Origin: Candidatus Fermentithermobacillaceae bacterium
GTDB lineage: Bacteria; Bacillota; Sulfobacillia; Fermentithermobacillales; DUSS01
Assembly: GCA_014896535.1 (NCBI GenBank)
Contig: JADBKE010000009.1
Location: forward strand, 1 to 64,000
Reading direction: 5' to 3'
Length of the DNA: 64,000 bases
Shown here: piece by piece, positions 41,936 through 50,837 of the stretch
How the letters are laid out: the number at the start of each line of letters is the position of its first letter
How positions within the stretch are numbered: position 1 is the first letter of the stretch
Notes under the pieces: model-generated
Seen by the model: the letters and a program-made list of their open reading frames with translations, nothing else
Database searches by the model: none
Told to the model about the DNA's origin: nothing
Program-made: the position numbers and the translations under genes

Positions 41936-42484
41936 GTGCCTAAGAACGAGGATTACGCCATAGGAAGCATAGACGTGGACCAAAACCCCACCAGCCATGT
42001 GGTGGACGAACTGAGACGCTCCTTTAAGCCACCGGGGGCCGGGCTTCCCACCACGCCGGCGGAGAAGATAGAAAGCGCCCTGTCGCTGGTTCAGAACGGC
42101 ATCAGGGAACAGCAAATGGCCAGCGAACAGAACCTTCAGCAATGCTTGAGTCAAGCATCAACCCATGTAGCCGATTCCCAGGCCATCGACACGCTTTTCG
42201 CCCTCTCCCAGCAGGTGGCGAGCATCGTTTCCCAGGGCAACGAGTCTCTCAGAGCCAACGCCCAACAAGTCTCGGACCTCATTTCGCAGTTGCAAACCCA
42301 GATCCAGATGCAGCAATCCAAAGCCGATCGACAGGTAGCCAAGTCCCTGCAACAGGCCATATCCTCGCTGGCGGAAGCCCAGAACGCCATGTTCCAGAGC
42401 ATGACCCTGGGCGAGCTTGCGCAACAGGTTTCCGGGGCTCTCCAGATCGTCAAAGACGTGATTGCCCCCGGGCAAGTCCAGTAA
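41936..42484 (+). CDS. Gln-rich coiled-coil protein
   Basis: 182 residues, GTG start with GGAGAGG. From about residue 45 on it is almost wholly helical and rich in Gln, Ser and Ala (QMASEQNLQQCLSQAS, SDLISQLQTQIQMQQSK). No membrane segment, one Cys. Unknown family; the composition is like that of spore-coat or filament-forming proteins. Ends just before a clear hairpin. Confidence 0.65.
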   Translation: MPKNEDYAIGSIDVDQNPTSHVVDELRRSFKPPGAGLPTTPAEKIESALSLVQNGIREQQMASEQNLQQCLSQASTHVADSQAIDTLFALSQQVASIVSQGNESLRANAQQVSDLISQLQTQIQMQQSKADRQVAKSLQQAISSLAEAQNAMFQSMTLGELAQQVSGALQIVKDVIAPGQVQ

Positions 42485-42487
42485 GGA

Positions 42488-42549
42488 AAAGGAACGGCCG
42501 TCCCCTTGCGGTGAAGTTCCGTGAGGAATCTGCAGGCGGCCGCTCCTTT
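42488..42549. terminator. Hairpin between Gln-rich gene and deacetylase gene
   Basis: AAAGGAACGGCCG pairs with CGGCCGCTCCTTT (12 pairs, one mismatch) over a 36-base loop that could hold another stem. It sits between convergent genes and has A/T ends on both sides, so it may serve both. Confidence 0.6.
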
Positions 42550-42570
42550 GACAAACACCCGCTCCGGTCT

Positions 42571-43722
42571 TCAGCGGAGAGCCTGGAACCCGAAGCCTCT
42601 TTTAGCCAGTTCCTCGACAATGCGAGGCAGCGCCTCTAATACGTGCGGGTTACTCTCGTGCAGGAGGATGATGGCGCCGTCCCTGGCGTAATTCAGGACA
42701 CCTCGAAGGACTTCATCGGCGTCTGAAGCTGGAAGATCCCCTCCGCAGATGTTCGTCCACATTACGAGGGTGAGATCGAGCTCCCTCGTGAGGTCCCGGG
42801 TCATGTCGTCAACGGCTCCTTCTGGAGGTCTCCAGAAAGCCGGACGAGCTCCTATGATCCTCTCCACCACCTGGAGAGCTTTGGATAGGTCCGCAAGCGC
42901 CTGTTGACGCGAAACACCGGCCAACGGAACGTGCTCGTATCCGTGGATGCCAACAACGTGCCCGCGCTCGTGAATCTCTCTGACAAGTTCGGGATAGCGT
43001 TCAGCGTTTTTTCCTATTACGAAGAATACAGCGGGTATCCCGTATTCGGAGAGGATATCGAGGATTTTTGGGGTTGTGGCTGGGTCGGGTCCGTCGTTGA
43101 ACGTGAGGCATATCTTCTTATCCGGTGCGGGAAAGGATGCGCGCCAACCCGGTGGGTAGCCGACCGAGTCCTCAGGAACCGGTCTCTGCGGCTGCGCCGG
43201 ACCGCCCTGTCCGTCTTGGCCAGCCTGTTCCGGTTCGGATGGTTTCAGGATCAGCGTCTGCCCGGCATAGACCAGGTCGGGGTCCTTGATGCCGTTGGTC
43301 CGCACGACCTCTCCCAGACTCACTCCGAACCGTGCACAGACCAGGGAAAGGGTCTCCCCAGGTCGCAAGGTATATGTTTCCGGAGGGAATTTTCTCGCCC
43401 AAATCCGCTCAAGGGACTCCACCGTTCGGGGACCAACGACGCCATCCACGGCGATGCCGGAGTCCTTCTGGAAGCGCCTGACCGCCTCCAGAGTTCTTGG
43501 ACCGAACACACCGTCTTGCGGGCCGGGGTCATATCCCAAAGCGGTCAGGACTCGCTGCAGTACGAGAACGGACTGGCCTTTTGAGTCCTCGCTCAGGATT
43601 TTCCCCTTCAGAAGGGACAGTTCCTCTATGGGGGACGGTGCTCCATACGAGCTCCTTGAGATCACGAGACAAAGAAGTACAAATCCGAAAAGCGCGCGCA
43701 AGCTCGTCCGCCGTCGCCTCAA
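42571..43722 (-). CDS. Polysaccharide deacetylase with PG-binding and LysM domains
   Basis: 383 residues, TTG start with GGGGG. Signal peptide about 1-27, peptidoglycan-binding_1 domain about 45-105 (LQRVLTALGYDPGPQDGVFG), LysM about 118-162 (YTLRPGETLSLVCARFGVSL), then a NodB fold from about 195. NodB motif 1 reads TFNDGPDP, where the catalytic-base Asp of TFDDG is Asn; motif 2 is HGYEH and motif 3 WRPPEGAVDD. It should bind the wall, but catalysis may be weak or lost. Related proteins make muramic lactam in spores. Confidence 0.88.
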   Translation of the reverse strand: MRRRRTSLRALFGFVLLCLVISRSSYGAPSPIEELSLLKGKILSEDSKGQSVLVLQRVLTALGYDPGPQDGVFGPRTLEAVRRFQKDSGIAVDGVVGPRTVESLERIWARKFPPETYTLRPGETLSLVCARFGVSLGEVVRTNGIKDPDLVYAGQTLILKPSEPEQAGQDGQGGPAQPQRPVPEDSVGYPPGWRASFPAPDKKICLTFNDGPDPATTPKILDILSEYGIPAVFFVIGKNAERYPELVREIHERGHVVGIHGYEHVPLAGVSRQQALADLSKALQVVERIIGARPAFWRPPEGAVDDMTRDLTRELDLTLVMWTNICGGDLPASDADEVLRGVLNYARDGAIILLHESNPHVLEALPRIVEELAKRGFGFQALR

Positions 43723-43786
43723 ACTCGATACCCCCTTAGCTGGTGCAGGAACTATGGTTTCCGCGCTAAGGGGAAAGCTATTCGGT

Positions 43787-44206
43787 CTACAGGTTGACCC
43801 CCAGTATGCTGCCGACTGCGCCAGTCAAGACGAGCAAGACGAGTCTGAAGAGGAAAGCCGTAATGCGAAGAGACTCCGACGGAAAGGCTAGCCCCAGCAA
43901 CGTGCCGACCAAGCAATAAAGGGCGCCGATCGAAGCTCCGTAGGCAAGCCCGTGGTTTCTCACCCGTCTCCCAACGAAAAACGCCGTAACCCCCAGCACC
44001 AGAAAACTTCCAGCGTCCATCGCGTACTCGGGAATCCGTTCGTCCAGGGACGACAACTGGATTGCGACAGCGGAAGCCAGCGCCAGGAGCAAGCCGAGAC
44101 CCAGGGCGCCGAGCGCACCCAAAAACGCGGTTTTGAACGAAAACTCTTCCTGTCTCATATGCTTTCGTAAAGTCCAGGCGCGGGTCCTGACTCCGAGATC
44201 GGGCAT
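43787..44206 (-). CDS. TIGR04086/YrzE-like membrane protein
   Basis: 139 residues from ATG 44206 with GGGGGG before it. Four membrane helices (TAFLGALGALGLGLLLALAS, AGSFLVLGVTAFFVGRRV, YGASIGALYCLVGTLLGL, LFRLVLLVLTGAVGSILG) and a final GSILGVNL are typical of the TIGR04086 family found in sporulating Firmicutes. No known function. Confidence 0.8.
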   Translation of the reverse strand: MPDLGVRTRAWTLRKHMRQEEFSFKTAFLGALGALGLGLLLALASAVAIQLSSLDERIPEYAMDAGSFLVLGVTAFFVGRRVRNHGLAYGASIGALYCLVGTLLGLAFPSESLRITAFLFRLVLLVLTGAVGSILGVNL

Positions 44207-44248
44207 TTTCAACCCCCCGGTCTTCCTAATATTAGCGAGGGGTGGACC

Positions 44249-45124
44249 TTATTCGCCGGTATCGGCCCCGCGCAGGTGGTCGTAGCCCAACAGGCCCAAC
44301 AGATCGCGAGTGACTTCCGAAAGCTCGACGAAAGCTTCGGTGTCGGTGAGGTCGAGCTTGAGGGGGGTTATGGATATGAGGTTCCTCGAAACTGCTGAAA
44401 CATCCGTGTCGCTGACGGTATCTCCCTGATAAGCTTCGCCGGCCATCCAGTACCAGCATCTTCCAAACGGGTCCTGACGTTTTCGGAAAAAGTCCCTGGG
44501 TCTCGTAAGTTCAAGACGGGTGATGGCTACACCCGCCACGTCTTCAGGCCTGACGGCAGGAACGTTTATGTTTAGTAAGATCGGACGGCCACCGGGTCGG
44601 CGTACCTCACCGTTGAGAGCACCCCGCAAAACTCTTTCCGCGACCGTCACCGCAAAATGAGCTGCGAAATCATACTCCACCTGTTCAAATGCGGCCACGG
44701 ACACGGCAATTGCGTCCACGCCCCCGAGGGCTGCCTCCAACGCGGCGGAAACCGTACCCGAGTAAAACACATCTTGTCCCAGGTTAGGACCCCGGTTAAT
44801 CCCCGAAACCGTGATGGCGGGCTTTTCCGGCAAAAGTCCCGACAAGGCCAGTTTCACGCAGTCGGCGGGAGTACCGCTGGTGGCATAAACGTGAAGCCGA
44901 GGCGTTCCGGACGGCCTTTCGCAGACCTCAATTGGGTGATGTATACTTATGGAGTGCCCCGAAGCGCTCCTCTCTCTATCCGGCGCCACTACCCAGACTT
45001 CCGTACCTCCGCGTTTCAGGAAGGCGCCTGCGAGAGCCCACAGGCCTTCGGCGAGAACACCATCGTCGTTGGTCACGAGCACCCTTCGGATCTCGCCTGA
45101 CTTTCCGCGAGGTGCGTCTTCCAT
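44249..45124 (-). CDS. surE: 5'-nucleotidase SurE
   Basis: 291 residues from ATG 45124, whose GTGATG overlaps the stop of the upstream gene. VLVTNDDGVLAEGLWAL holds the metal-binding DD; APDRERSASGHSI, SGTPADCVKLAL and SGINRGPNLGQDVFYSGTVSAA are signature segments. SurE removes phosphate from nucleoside monophosphates and polyphosphate. Coupling to an exonuclease-type protein may link it to nucleotide salvage. Confidence 0.93.
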   Translation of the reverse strand: MEDAPRGKSGEIRRVLVTNDDGVLAEGLWALAGAFLKRGGTEVWVVAPDRERSASGHSISIHHPIEVCERPSGTPRLHVYATSGTPADCVKLALSGLLPEKPAITVSGINRGPNLGQDVFYSGTVSAALEAALGGVDAIAVSVAAFEQVEYDFAAHFAVTVAERVLRGALNGEVRRPGGRPILLNINVPAVRPEDVAGVAITRLELTRPRDFFRKRQDPFGRCWYWMAGEAYQGDTVSDTDVSAVSRNLISITPLKLDLTDTEAFVELSEVTRDLLGLLGYDHLRGADTGE

Positions 45125-47862
45125 CACCGTACCACCTCCTCCACCTCGACGGACAACCACGATTTTATGCGATTGAGCGCGACGAGCGGGGGACAGACCA
45201 CATGTTCACCGGGAGTGAGCGCTTTAAATACTTCGGAACCGTAACTGCTTCCCGCGGGGCGCGCCCGGGAATCCAGCACAACCAGAACCCGCCTGCCCGT
45301 TTCGCTTCTCAGGGCATCCACGACCTGACTTAACCTCGACAGGATCCCGGTAAGAGTGACATCCCTGAAGTAGTCTCCCCCAGCGTTTCTGACTTCCGTC
45401 TCCCTTATCCAGTCCTCAGGTCTCCGCAAGCCGAAAGGTAACCTGGATATGATCACACACCTGGCCCTGGAGAAATCGTCCTCGTCAAAGGCAAGAAACC
45501 TGGAAAGAACAACGGTGTCCGGCTGCTCGAGGTATTCCAGCGCTCTTCCGGTTCCGTCCGCCGACACTACGAGGATGCCCCGGGACTCAAGAGCTGGAGC
45601 GATCTTTTCGAAGAGCGTTTCTGAGTTGGAGGAAAATGGATTCAAGACCAGGCATCCGGTCCGGACGGCCCCGACGAGCTCCACGATGAACGAAGCGGAG
45701 CGCTGGTCGAAAGCTTCTTTGTCCGTCGGCTTGGGTAACCCGTCGACAAATACCGTAAGGATATCGGCGGGTTCCTCGTACGTCCCCGCTGCGACCAACT
45801 TCGGAGTTTCGGACATCGCCAGGAGCTTTTCGTAGCCCCGCCTGCCGGCGAGCATTTGGGCAAAGGGCGACACCAGGACCACCTTGCGAGCGCGGACACC
45901 CATGCCATTCTTGATCTCCTGCCCCGGGCAAACCCACAACCGCTTCATCACCGGAACGAGCCCAGCGCTCTTGTATCTCCCGTCAACAACAAGAACCTTG
46001 TCTGGTTCCTCATTCAACATCTTTTCGATGGCATCGAAAAATCTCTCGGCGGCGGAGATATCTCGTCCGATAATGGGCAGGTGACCCGGGATCTCGTCCA
46101 GCGACATTCGGAGTTTGACGTCGTCATCCTCACGGGCTCTTCTCCTGATGTACTCGCCCAGGACCTGTCGTCCATCCCGGAGCAAGCACCGGATGTCAGC
46201 AGGCATCTCGACTCGACCTCGAAACCAGAGGACCCTTTCGTCCCTGGAAAGGGCATCGCCGAGGCGTCTGTCCAAATCGAGGAAAATCTGCCCTTCGGTG
46301 GGCCCGATGAGTTCGGCAATCTGGCGAGGCTCGAATACGTCCGCCCTCCTGTCAGCCCAGTCCAAAACTTTTTGATAACCCAGTACGACCACGGCGGCGA
46401 AAGGCGACCGCACCAGCAGGTCCTGGGAAAGGAGTTCCTCCAGATACATCAGGGAAACGCCGGGCACATCGGGTTCTTCTTGCTTTGGGCAAAAGCAGTG
46501 CCGGGAATAGGCGCAACCCTCCAGGCACCCGGGATACCACGAAGCCTGGAGCTCTGCAAAGACCTGGTAGCCACAGCCGAACATCTGGATCTCCCGGGGT
46601 GACCCGGTTTTCGTCCTTGACAACCAGTTTGCCATCATGGCCAAAAACTGACGGGTCTCCAGGTCCAGTTCGCCAACGGCCCGGTTCGCGACGAGGATCT
46701 CGAGAGCTCGCCACCGCGCAAGGCACACACGACGCCGGGGCGACTGGAGAAACGCCACTGCGGCACCCGAGCTTCCCGGTAAACCGGCAAGAACCCTTTC
46801 CATCTTGGACGCCGTCCTGGCATCCAGGCAGGCCACGGCCACCCTGTCTTTCAATTCGTGGGCAGCCCTAATGGCGGCAGCCAGCATTCCGGCCAGGGCG
46901 TCCGCGGTCTCCGGCGCCTGCACCAAGATCGCATTGTCCCATACTTCCCCCGATATCTCGGGGCCGGCGCCACATCCGGCCTTCGCTTCCTCCATTATCG
47001 CCGAGTATATGGCCCGCTCCACGTTGGGCCGGGAAAACAAAGTGGGGCCGGCCTGAACGCGAGCCGCGATCCCTTCGGGCGGGAGGAGCTCCCGTGGCTT
47101 CGCCTTGATCAGCCCCTGGGACGGCGTTCCTCCTCCGGTTTCCGGCAGCTGCGTCTCATCCTTTCCCGCGGCTGCAGTGAGGTTTTTCGTAGTACCCCGG
47201 CTCCCATCGGAGATGTCCCCAACCAGAGGCTGCAGCGCAGACTCTCCTGCCACCTGACCTGTACCTTGAGCGTCTGTGTGGCCGAATAGGTCCCTCGACG
47301 CCCAGTTATCTCCCATTACGCTCACGATAAACGAAGACGCGCTTCTTAGGACCTGCCTTGCCCTTTCCTGAAGCAAACCGAACAGGATGCCGCTGGCCCT
47401 GGCATCGTCGAGGGCACGATGGGCCGTCACCAGCGGAATGCCGAGGTTTTCGCATAAAGCTGAAAGCTTGTAGCTGGAAAGACCGGGAATTACGATCCTG
47501 GAAAGTTCAAGCGTGTCGTGACACGGTCTCAGGCCGATATCGGTAACGATCTTTCCGAGAAAGGCGATATCGAACGAGGAATTGTGCCCGACCAGCGGGG
47601 AGTCTCCGATGAACTCTCGGATCCGCCAAAGCACATCTTCGAGGACCGGAGCGTTTGCCAGGTCAGCTTCGGTTATTCCGGTAAGCCTTAAAACGTAAAG
47701 GGGGACTTTCTGCGACGGCTTCACGAGGGAAGACCATTCTTCGTCGGGCCTGCCACGGCGAAATCTCACCATCGCGACTTCCAGTATTTCGTCGATCTGG
47801 GGGTCAAGCCCGGTTGTTTCCAGGTCGAACGCGACGTACTCCCCAAGATCTCCGGTCCTCAT
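45124..47862 (-). CDS. DEDDh exonuclease fused to a degenerate DinG-like helicase
   Basis: 912 residues. Residues 1-180 are a DnaQ-type exonuclease with all motifs (FDLETTGLD, GHNSSFDIAFL, HRALDDA). A low-complexity linker (about 190-265) follows. The rest keeps DinG-like organisation, including a Cys cluster (PGCLEGCAYSRHCFCP) at the Fe-S site, but the Walker A position reads ILVQAPETADALAG with no GKT, and no DEAH box is seen at the LGYQKVLDWAD region. The final motif VI area reads CVIISRLPFGLRRPED, where an active enzyme has QAxGRxIR-like residues later. So the nuclease seems active and the helicase dead. Overlaps surE. Confidence 0.85.
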   Translation of the reverse strand: MRTGDLGEYVAFDLETTGLDPQIDEILEVAMVRFRRGRPDEEWSSLVKPSQKVPLYVLRLTGITEADLANAPVLEDVLWRIREFIGDSPLVGHNSSFDIAFLGKIVTDIGLRPCHDTLELSRIVIPGLSSYKLSALCENLGIPLVTAHRALDDARASGILFGLLQERARQVLRSASSFIVSVMGDNWASRDLFGHTDAQGTGQVAGESALQPLVGDISDGSRGTTKNLTAAAGKDETQLPETGGGTPSQGLIKAKPRELLPPEGIAARVQAGPTLFSRPNVERAIYSAIMEEAKAGCGAGPEISGEVWDNAILVQAPETADALAGMLAAAIRAAHELKDRVAVACLDARTASKMERVLAGLPGSSGAAVAFLQSPRRRVCLARWRALEILVANRAVGELDLETRQFLAMMANWLSRTKTGSPREIQMFGCGYQVFAELQASWYPGCLEGCAYSRHCFCPKQEEPDVPGVSLMYLEELLSQDLLVRSPFAAVVVLGYQKVLDWADRRADVFEPRQIAELIGPTEGQIFLDLDRRLGDALSRDERVLWFRGRVEMPADIRCLLRDGRQVLGEYIRRRAREDDDVKLRMSLDEIPGHLPIIGRDISAAERFFDAIEKMLNEEPDKVLVVDGRYKSAGLVPVMKRLWVCPGQEIKNGMGVRARKVVLVSPFAQMLAGRRGYEKLLAMSETPKLVAAGTYEEPADILTVFVDGLPKPTDKEAFDQRSASFIVELVGAVRTGCLVLNPFSSNSETLFEKIAPALESRGILVVSADGTGRALEYLEQPDTVVLSRFLAFDEDDFSRARCVIISRLPFGLRRPEDWIRETEVRNAGGDYFRDVTLTGILSRLSQVVDALRSETGRRVLVVLDSRARPAGSSYGSEVFKALTPGEHVVCPPLVALNRIKSWLSVEVEEVVR

Positions 47863-47915
47863 CCCGCAATTTCACCTCGTCCCCGATCTCGCTGGCGCCC
47901 CCATCCAAAGCGGTC

Positions 47916-48701
47916 TTATCCGGACCTGAGCAGAAGGTCTCGAAGCATTCGAGCGTTGAGGGCAGCCTGGCCCCGGTGACAGTTGTTGTACGCCACGTAA
48001 GTTTCCGTGGTCTTGGCTTCCATGTCCCTGAGCTTGGGAATCCACTCGAGGAGTTCGTCCTCGCTGTACATGTAGTCGTACCTTTCCCAAGCTTTGTCGT
48101 GCTTGAACCACTTTTCCGCATTTCGACCGTGGAAACGGACGTAGCCCACGGGTCCGGTAGCTACGGCTATCGGGGGAAACAGCGACGGAAGGCGTGGCTC
48201 GTCCACGCAGCAGAATCCCAGGCCCGACCTGCGTAGCAACTCAAAGGTATCTTCTTCGGCCCACACTCTGTTCCTGAATTCGACAACCGTGGGGAGACCT
48301 CGGAGCCGCTCTCTCAGGGAAGCGACATATTCCCGGTTCTGGGGGGAAGGCTTGAAGGACCAGGGAAACTGCGCCAGTACGCATCCTAACCGGCCCGATT
48401 GGACCAGCGGAGAAATACCCTCCAGGAAGATGTCGAATTGTTTGTTGACTCCCTGAACGTCGTCGATTTCGTGAGTCATGGTTTTGTGAGCCTTCACGCA
48501 AAATTTGAAGCCCTCCGGAACCTTCTTCGCCATGGCAGCGAGCGTTCGCGGATTGGGCTGAGTATAGTAGGTAAAGTCCAGCTCCACGAAGGGAAACTCC
48601 CTGGAATAGTAAGCCAGAAACTCCCTTTCGTGCATTCCCTCGGGGTAAAACACCCCCCGCCAGTCCGGGTAGCTGAACCCGGCAGTACCGACGAGTATCA
48701 T
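47916..48701 (-). CDS. DUF72 TIM-barrel protein
   Basis: 261 residues from ATG 48701 (GGGGGGACG upstream). Family markers are VGTAGFSYPDWRGVFYPEG, FTYYTQPNPRTLAAMA, FKFCVKAHKTMTHE, VVEFRNRVW, YVRFHGRN and AYNNCHRGQAALNA. Also called YecE-like; function is unsettled. Single gene, in the same direction as the exonuclease. Confidence 0.92.
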   Translation of the reverse strand: MILVGTAGFSYPDWRGVFYPEGMHEREFLAYYSREFPFVELDFTYYTQPNPRTLAAMAKKVPEGFKFCVKAHKTMTHEIDDVQGVNKQFDIFLEGISPLVQSGRLGCVLAQFPWSFKPSPQNREYVASLRERLRGLPTVVEFRNRVWAEEDTFELLRRSGLGFCCVDEPRLPSLFPPIAVATGPVGYVRFHGRNAEKWFKHDKAWERYDYMYSEDELLEWIPKLRDMEAKTTETYVAYNNCHRGQAALNARMLRDLLLRSG

Positions 48702-48819
48702 CCCGCGTCCCCCCTTTCTCCGCTCCACCCGTTACAAACAACGCGTGGTCGCTGACCACACCGGACCAACCTTGCCCGACCACGCCCTCAAAGCCCCGCA
48801 CCGACGTCCCCGGCCGAGC

Positions 48820-49272
48820 TCACTTGCCCCGGATGAACTCTTCTCCAGGCCGCTTCCAGTCGTAAATCTCGAAAGGTTTGAAGAATAGAGCTATCTCCTT
48901 TTCTGCGGAATCTACCGAGTCCGAGCCGTGGACGAGATTGTTGGAAATGTCCAGCGCCAGATCGCCCCTGATAGTTCCGGGAGACGCTTTGGCCGGGTCC
49001 GTTGCACCCATTACTGCCCTCACGCTGGACACAGCGGAGGGCCCTTCCCATACCATAGCTACAATGGGAAGAGACGTTATGTACTCGACAAGTCCCTCGA
49101 AGAAATCTTTTCCCTTGTGTACCTGATAGTGACGCTCGGCCATTTCCTTATCCATCCAGACCATCTTCATGGCAACGAGCTTGAGCCCTTTTCGCTCCAA
49201 TCTCGAAACGATTTCCCCGACGAGCCCTCGAGCTACCGCATCGGGTTTTGCCAGCACCAGCGTTCTCTCCAA
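48820..49272 (-). CDS. ndk: Nucleoside diphosphate kinase
   Basis: 150 residues, TTG start with GGAGGAG six bases upstream. TLVLAKPDAVARG is the nucleotide site and NLVHGSDS holds the phospho-His. It equilibrates NTP pools. Complete by length. Monocistronic. Confidence 0.96.
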   Translation of the reverse strand: MERTLVLAKPDAVARGLVGEIVSRLERKGLKLVAMKMVWMDKEMAERHYQVHKGKDFFEGLVEYITSLPIVAMVWEGPSAVSSVRAVMGATDPAKASPGTIRGDLALDISNNLVHGSDSVDSAEKEIALFFKPFEIYDWKRPGEEFIRGK

Positions 49273-49339
49273 GGAAGACTCCTCCTGTCGGCTTTCAAGC
49301 TGCCTTTGCTCTTCTCCTTTATATTCTCGCGCCTAAATG

Positions 49340-49374
49340 AAAGCCCTGCGGCCATCTTCCGGACGCAGGGCTTT
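49340..49374 (-). terminator. Intrinsic terminator after speH
   Basis: AAAGCCCTGCG and CGCAGGGCTTT form a perfect 11-bp stem. On the minus strand it follows speH by about 70 bases and ends in TTTC. Confidence 0.75.
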
Positions 49375-49442
49375 ACTCAAACGCGGTTCCGTCGCAAGTT
49401 TGACGGGATAGAATAACACATCACCTTTCCCCGGTTACTTGC

Positions 49443-49814
49443 TCAATCCGCACACGCAAGGGGCCTTGGGAACACGCCCCGCTTGACTTCGGAAGCTGTC
49501 ACCGACTTAGCGCCGAAGTCCTTAAAGATCTTGTTCATCGCCACCCAGGGATCAACGTGGTCGCCACAAGTAAAAACATCCACGGCGGCGTAGCCGTACT
49601 CAGGCCACGTGTGTATGGCGATGTGAGACTCGGAAATCACCACCACTCCGCTGATACCCTGAGGGGAAAACCTGTGAAATGCCTCTTCCCTGACTTCCGC
49701 ACCAGCGGACAGAGCCGCACTGACCAAGATCTCCCGGATCCTATCGAGGTCGTTCAGGATGTCAAAATCGCATCCGTAGACCTCAGCCAGAATGTGACGG
49801 CCCAGCCCTTCCAT
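49443..49814 (-). CDS. speH: S-adenosylmethionine decarboxylase proenzyme
   Basis: 123 residues from ATG 49814, like the Bacillus SpeH length (126). VISESHIAIHTWPEYGYAAV contains the self-cleavage Ser that becomes pyruvoyl, and VDVFTCGDHVDPW the catalytic Cys. It makes decarboxylated SAM for spermidine synthesis. No speE lies nearby. A longer open frame upstream is rejected because it lacks a site and the length fits poorly. Confidence 0.94.
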   Translation of the reverse strand: MEGLGRHILAEVYGCDFDILNDLDRIREILVSAALSAGAEVREEAFHRFSPQGISGVVVISESHIAIHTWPEYGYAAVDVFTCGDHVDPWVAMNKIFKDFGAKSVTASEVKRGVFPRPLACAD

Positions 49815-49894
49815 TTCATTCCCAGCCCCCTTTAAGCGATTTTTCGACCCCCTTAAGACCATCAATGCAATTCTAGGTACGGGGTTCTCTACTG

Positions 49895-50674
49895 TCAACA
49901 ATATATCGTCGGGTCTCCAGCGGGAGCCACCTTCAGCTCGCCTGCGAACCCGCATCCGCTCAGGGCGCCGCTGCACGACTGGATGGCCTTTTCCGGCGTA
50001 TTGCAGTCGAGGCTGAGATGAGCCAGGATGACTTTCCGCGTGTTCTTGGTCGCAATCCGCGACAGAGCTGCACCCGCCTGGACATTGGAAAGGTGGCCGT
50101 AGTCTCCCAGGACCCGCGCTACGAGAGCATACGGCCTCCCCGAAGATTTCTCCATCTCCACGTCGTGATTGGATTCGAGAATCAGGTACTCTACCCCACG
50201 CAACAGCGAGATTATGCGGGACGGAACGTGCCCCAGGTCTGTAAGAAGAGCTGCCCTCCCGTCCTTTCCCTCAACGACGAAGCTCAGAGGATCTACCGAG
50301 TCATGCGGTTTCCAGAAGGCTCCGATCACAAACCCGCCTGCTTTTACGCGCTCTCCATCCTGTATGGTACGGACGAGCCCGCGGTCCAGACTGTACCCGC
50401 AGCTGAAATACCATCTCCAGAAAAGCGGTGACGCATACACCGGGATGGAGAAACGTTCGGGGAACGGTTGCTTCAGGCAAAGCGCCCGTATGTGATCGGT
50501 GTGTTCGTGGCTAATGAATACGGCGCGGATGTCGTCCGGTGAAAAACCCAGGGCATCGAGCCCCCGCAAAAGCTTGGCCAGTGGCATCCCGCAGTCAAAG
50601 AGAATCGGTCCGCATGAATCATCCCATACTATGTACCCGTTGCCGTGTACGCTCGAGCTTGATATAGACGCCAA
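49895..50674 (-). CDS. MBL-fold metallo-hydrolase (YycJ/WalJ-like)
   Basis: About 259 residues from TTG at about 50674 (GGCGGGG upstream), giving the family opening LASISSSSVHGNGYIV. Metal ligands: SHEHTDH (motif II), DLGHV, LESNHD and LAHLSLDCN. It resembles WalJ of the WalKR locus, implicated in genome and wall maintenance. The WalKR genes are not next to it here. Confidence 0.88.
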   Translation of the reverse strand: MASISSSSVHGNGYIVWDDSCGPILFDCGMPLAKLLRGLDALGFSPDDIRAVFISHEHTDHIRALCLKQPFPERFSIPVYASPLFWRWYFSCGYSLDRGLVRTIQDGERVKAGGFVIGAFWKPHDSVDPLSFVVEGKDGRAALLTDLGHVPSRIISLLRGVEYLILESNHDVEMEKSSGRPYALVARVLGDYGHLSNVQAGAALSRIATKNTRKVILAHLSLDCNTPEKAIQSCSGALSGCGFAGELKVAPAGDPTIYC

Positions 50675-50837
50675 ATGAAGCCCCGCCAGACAAACCACCC
50701 CCGCCCGGCGCCCCAGACCGGTCCGCACCCCCTTTGCTATTCACCACGGACCCAGGCCGCTCCTTCAGGCCAAAATCCGGCTCAAAAGCTAAACCCCGGT
50801 AGAAGGTTTATCGATTCATATTCACGGGTGATGAATA

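Noticed and set aside
41687-42154. Upstream part of the frame over the small helical protein
   Set aside because: It lies antisense to the Gln-rich gene at 41936 and has no ribosome site; a good start exists at 41686.
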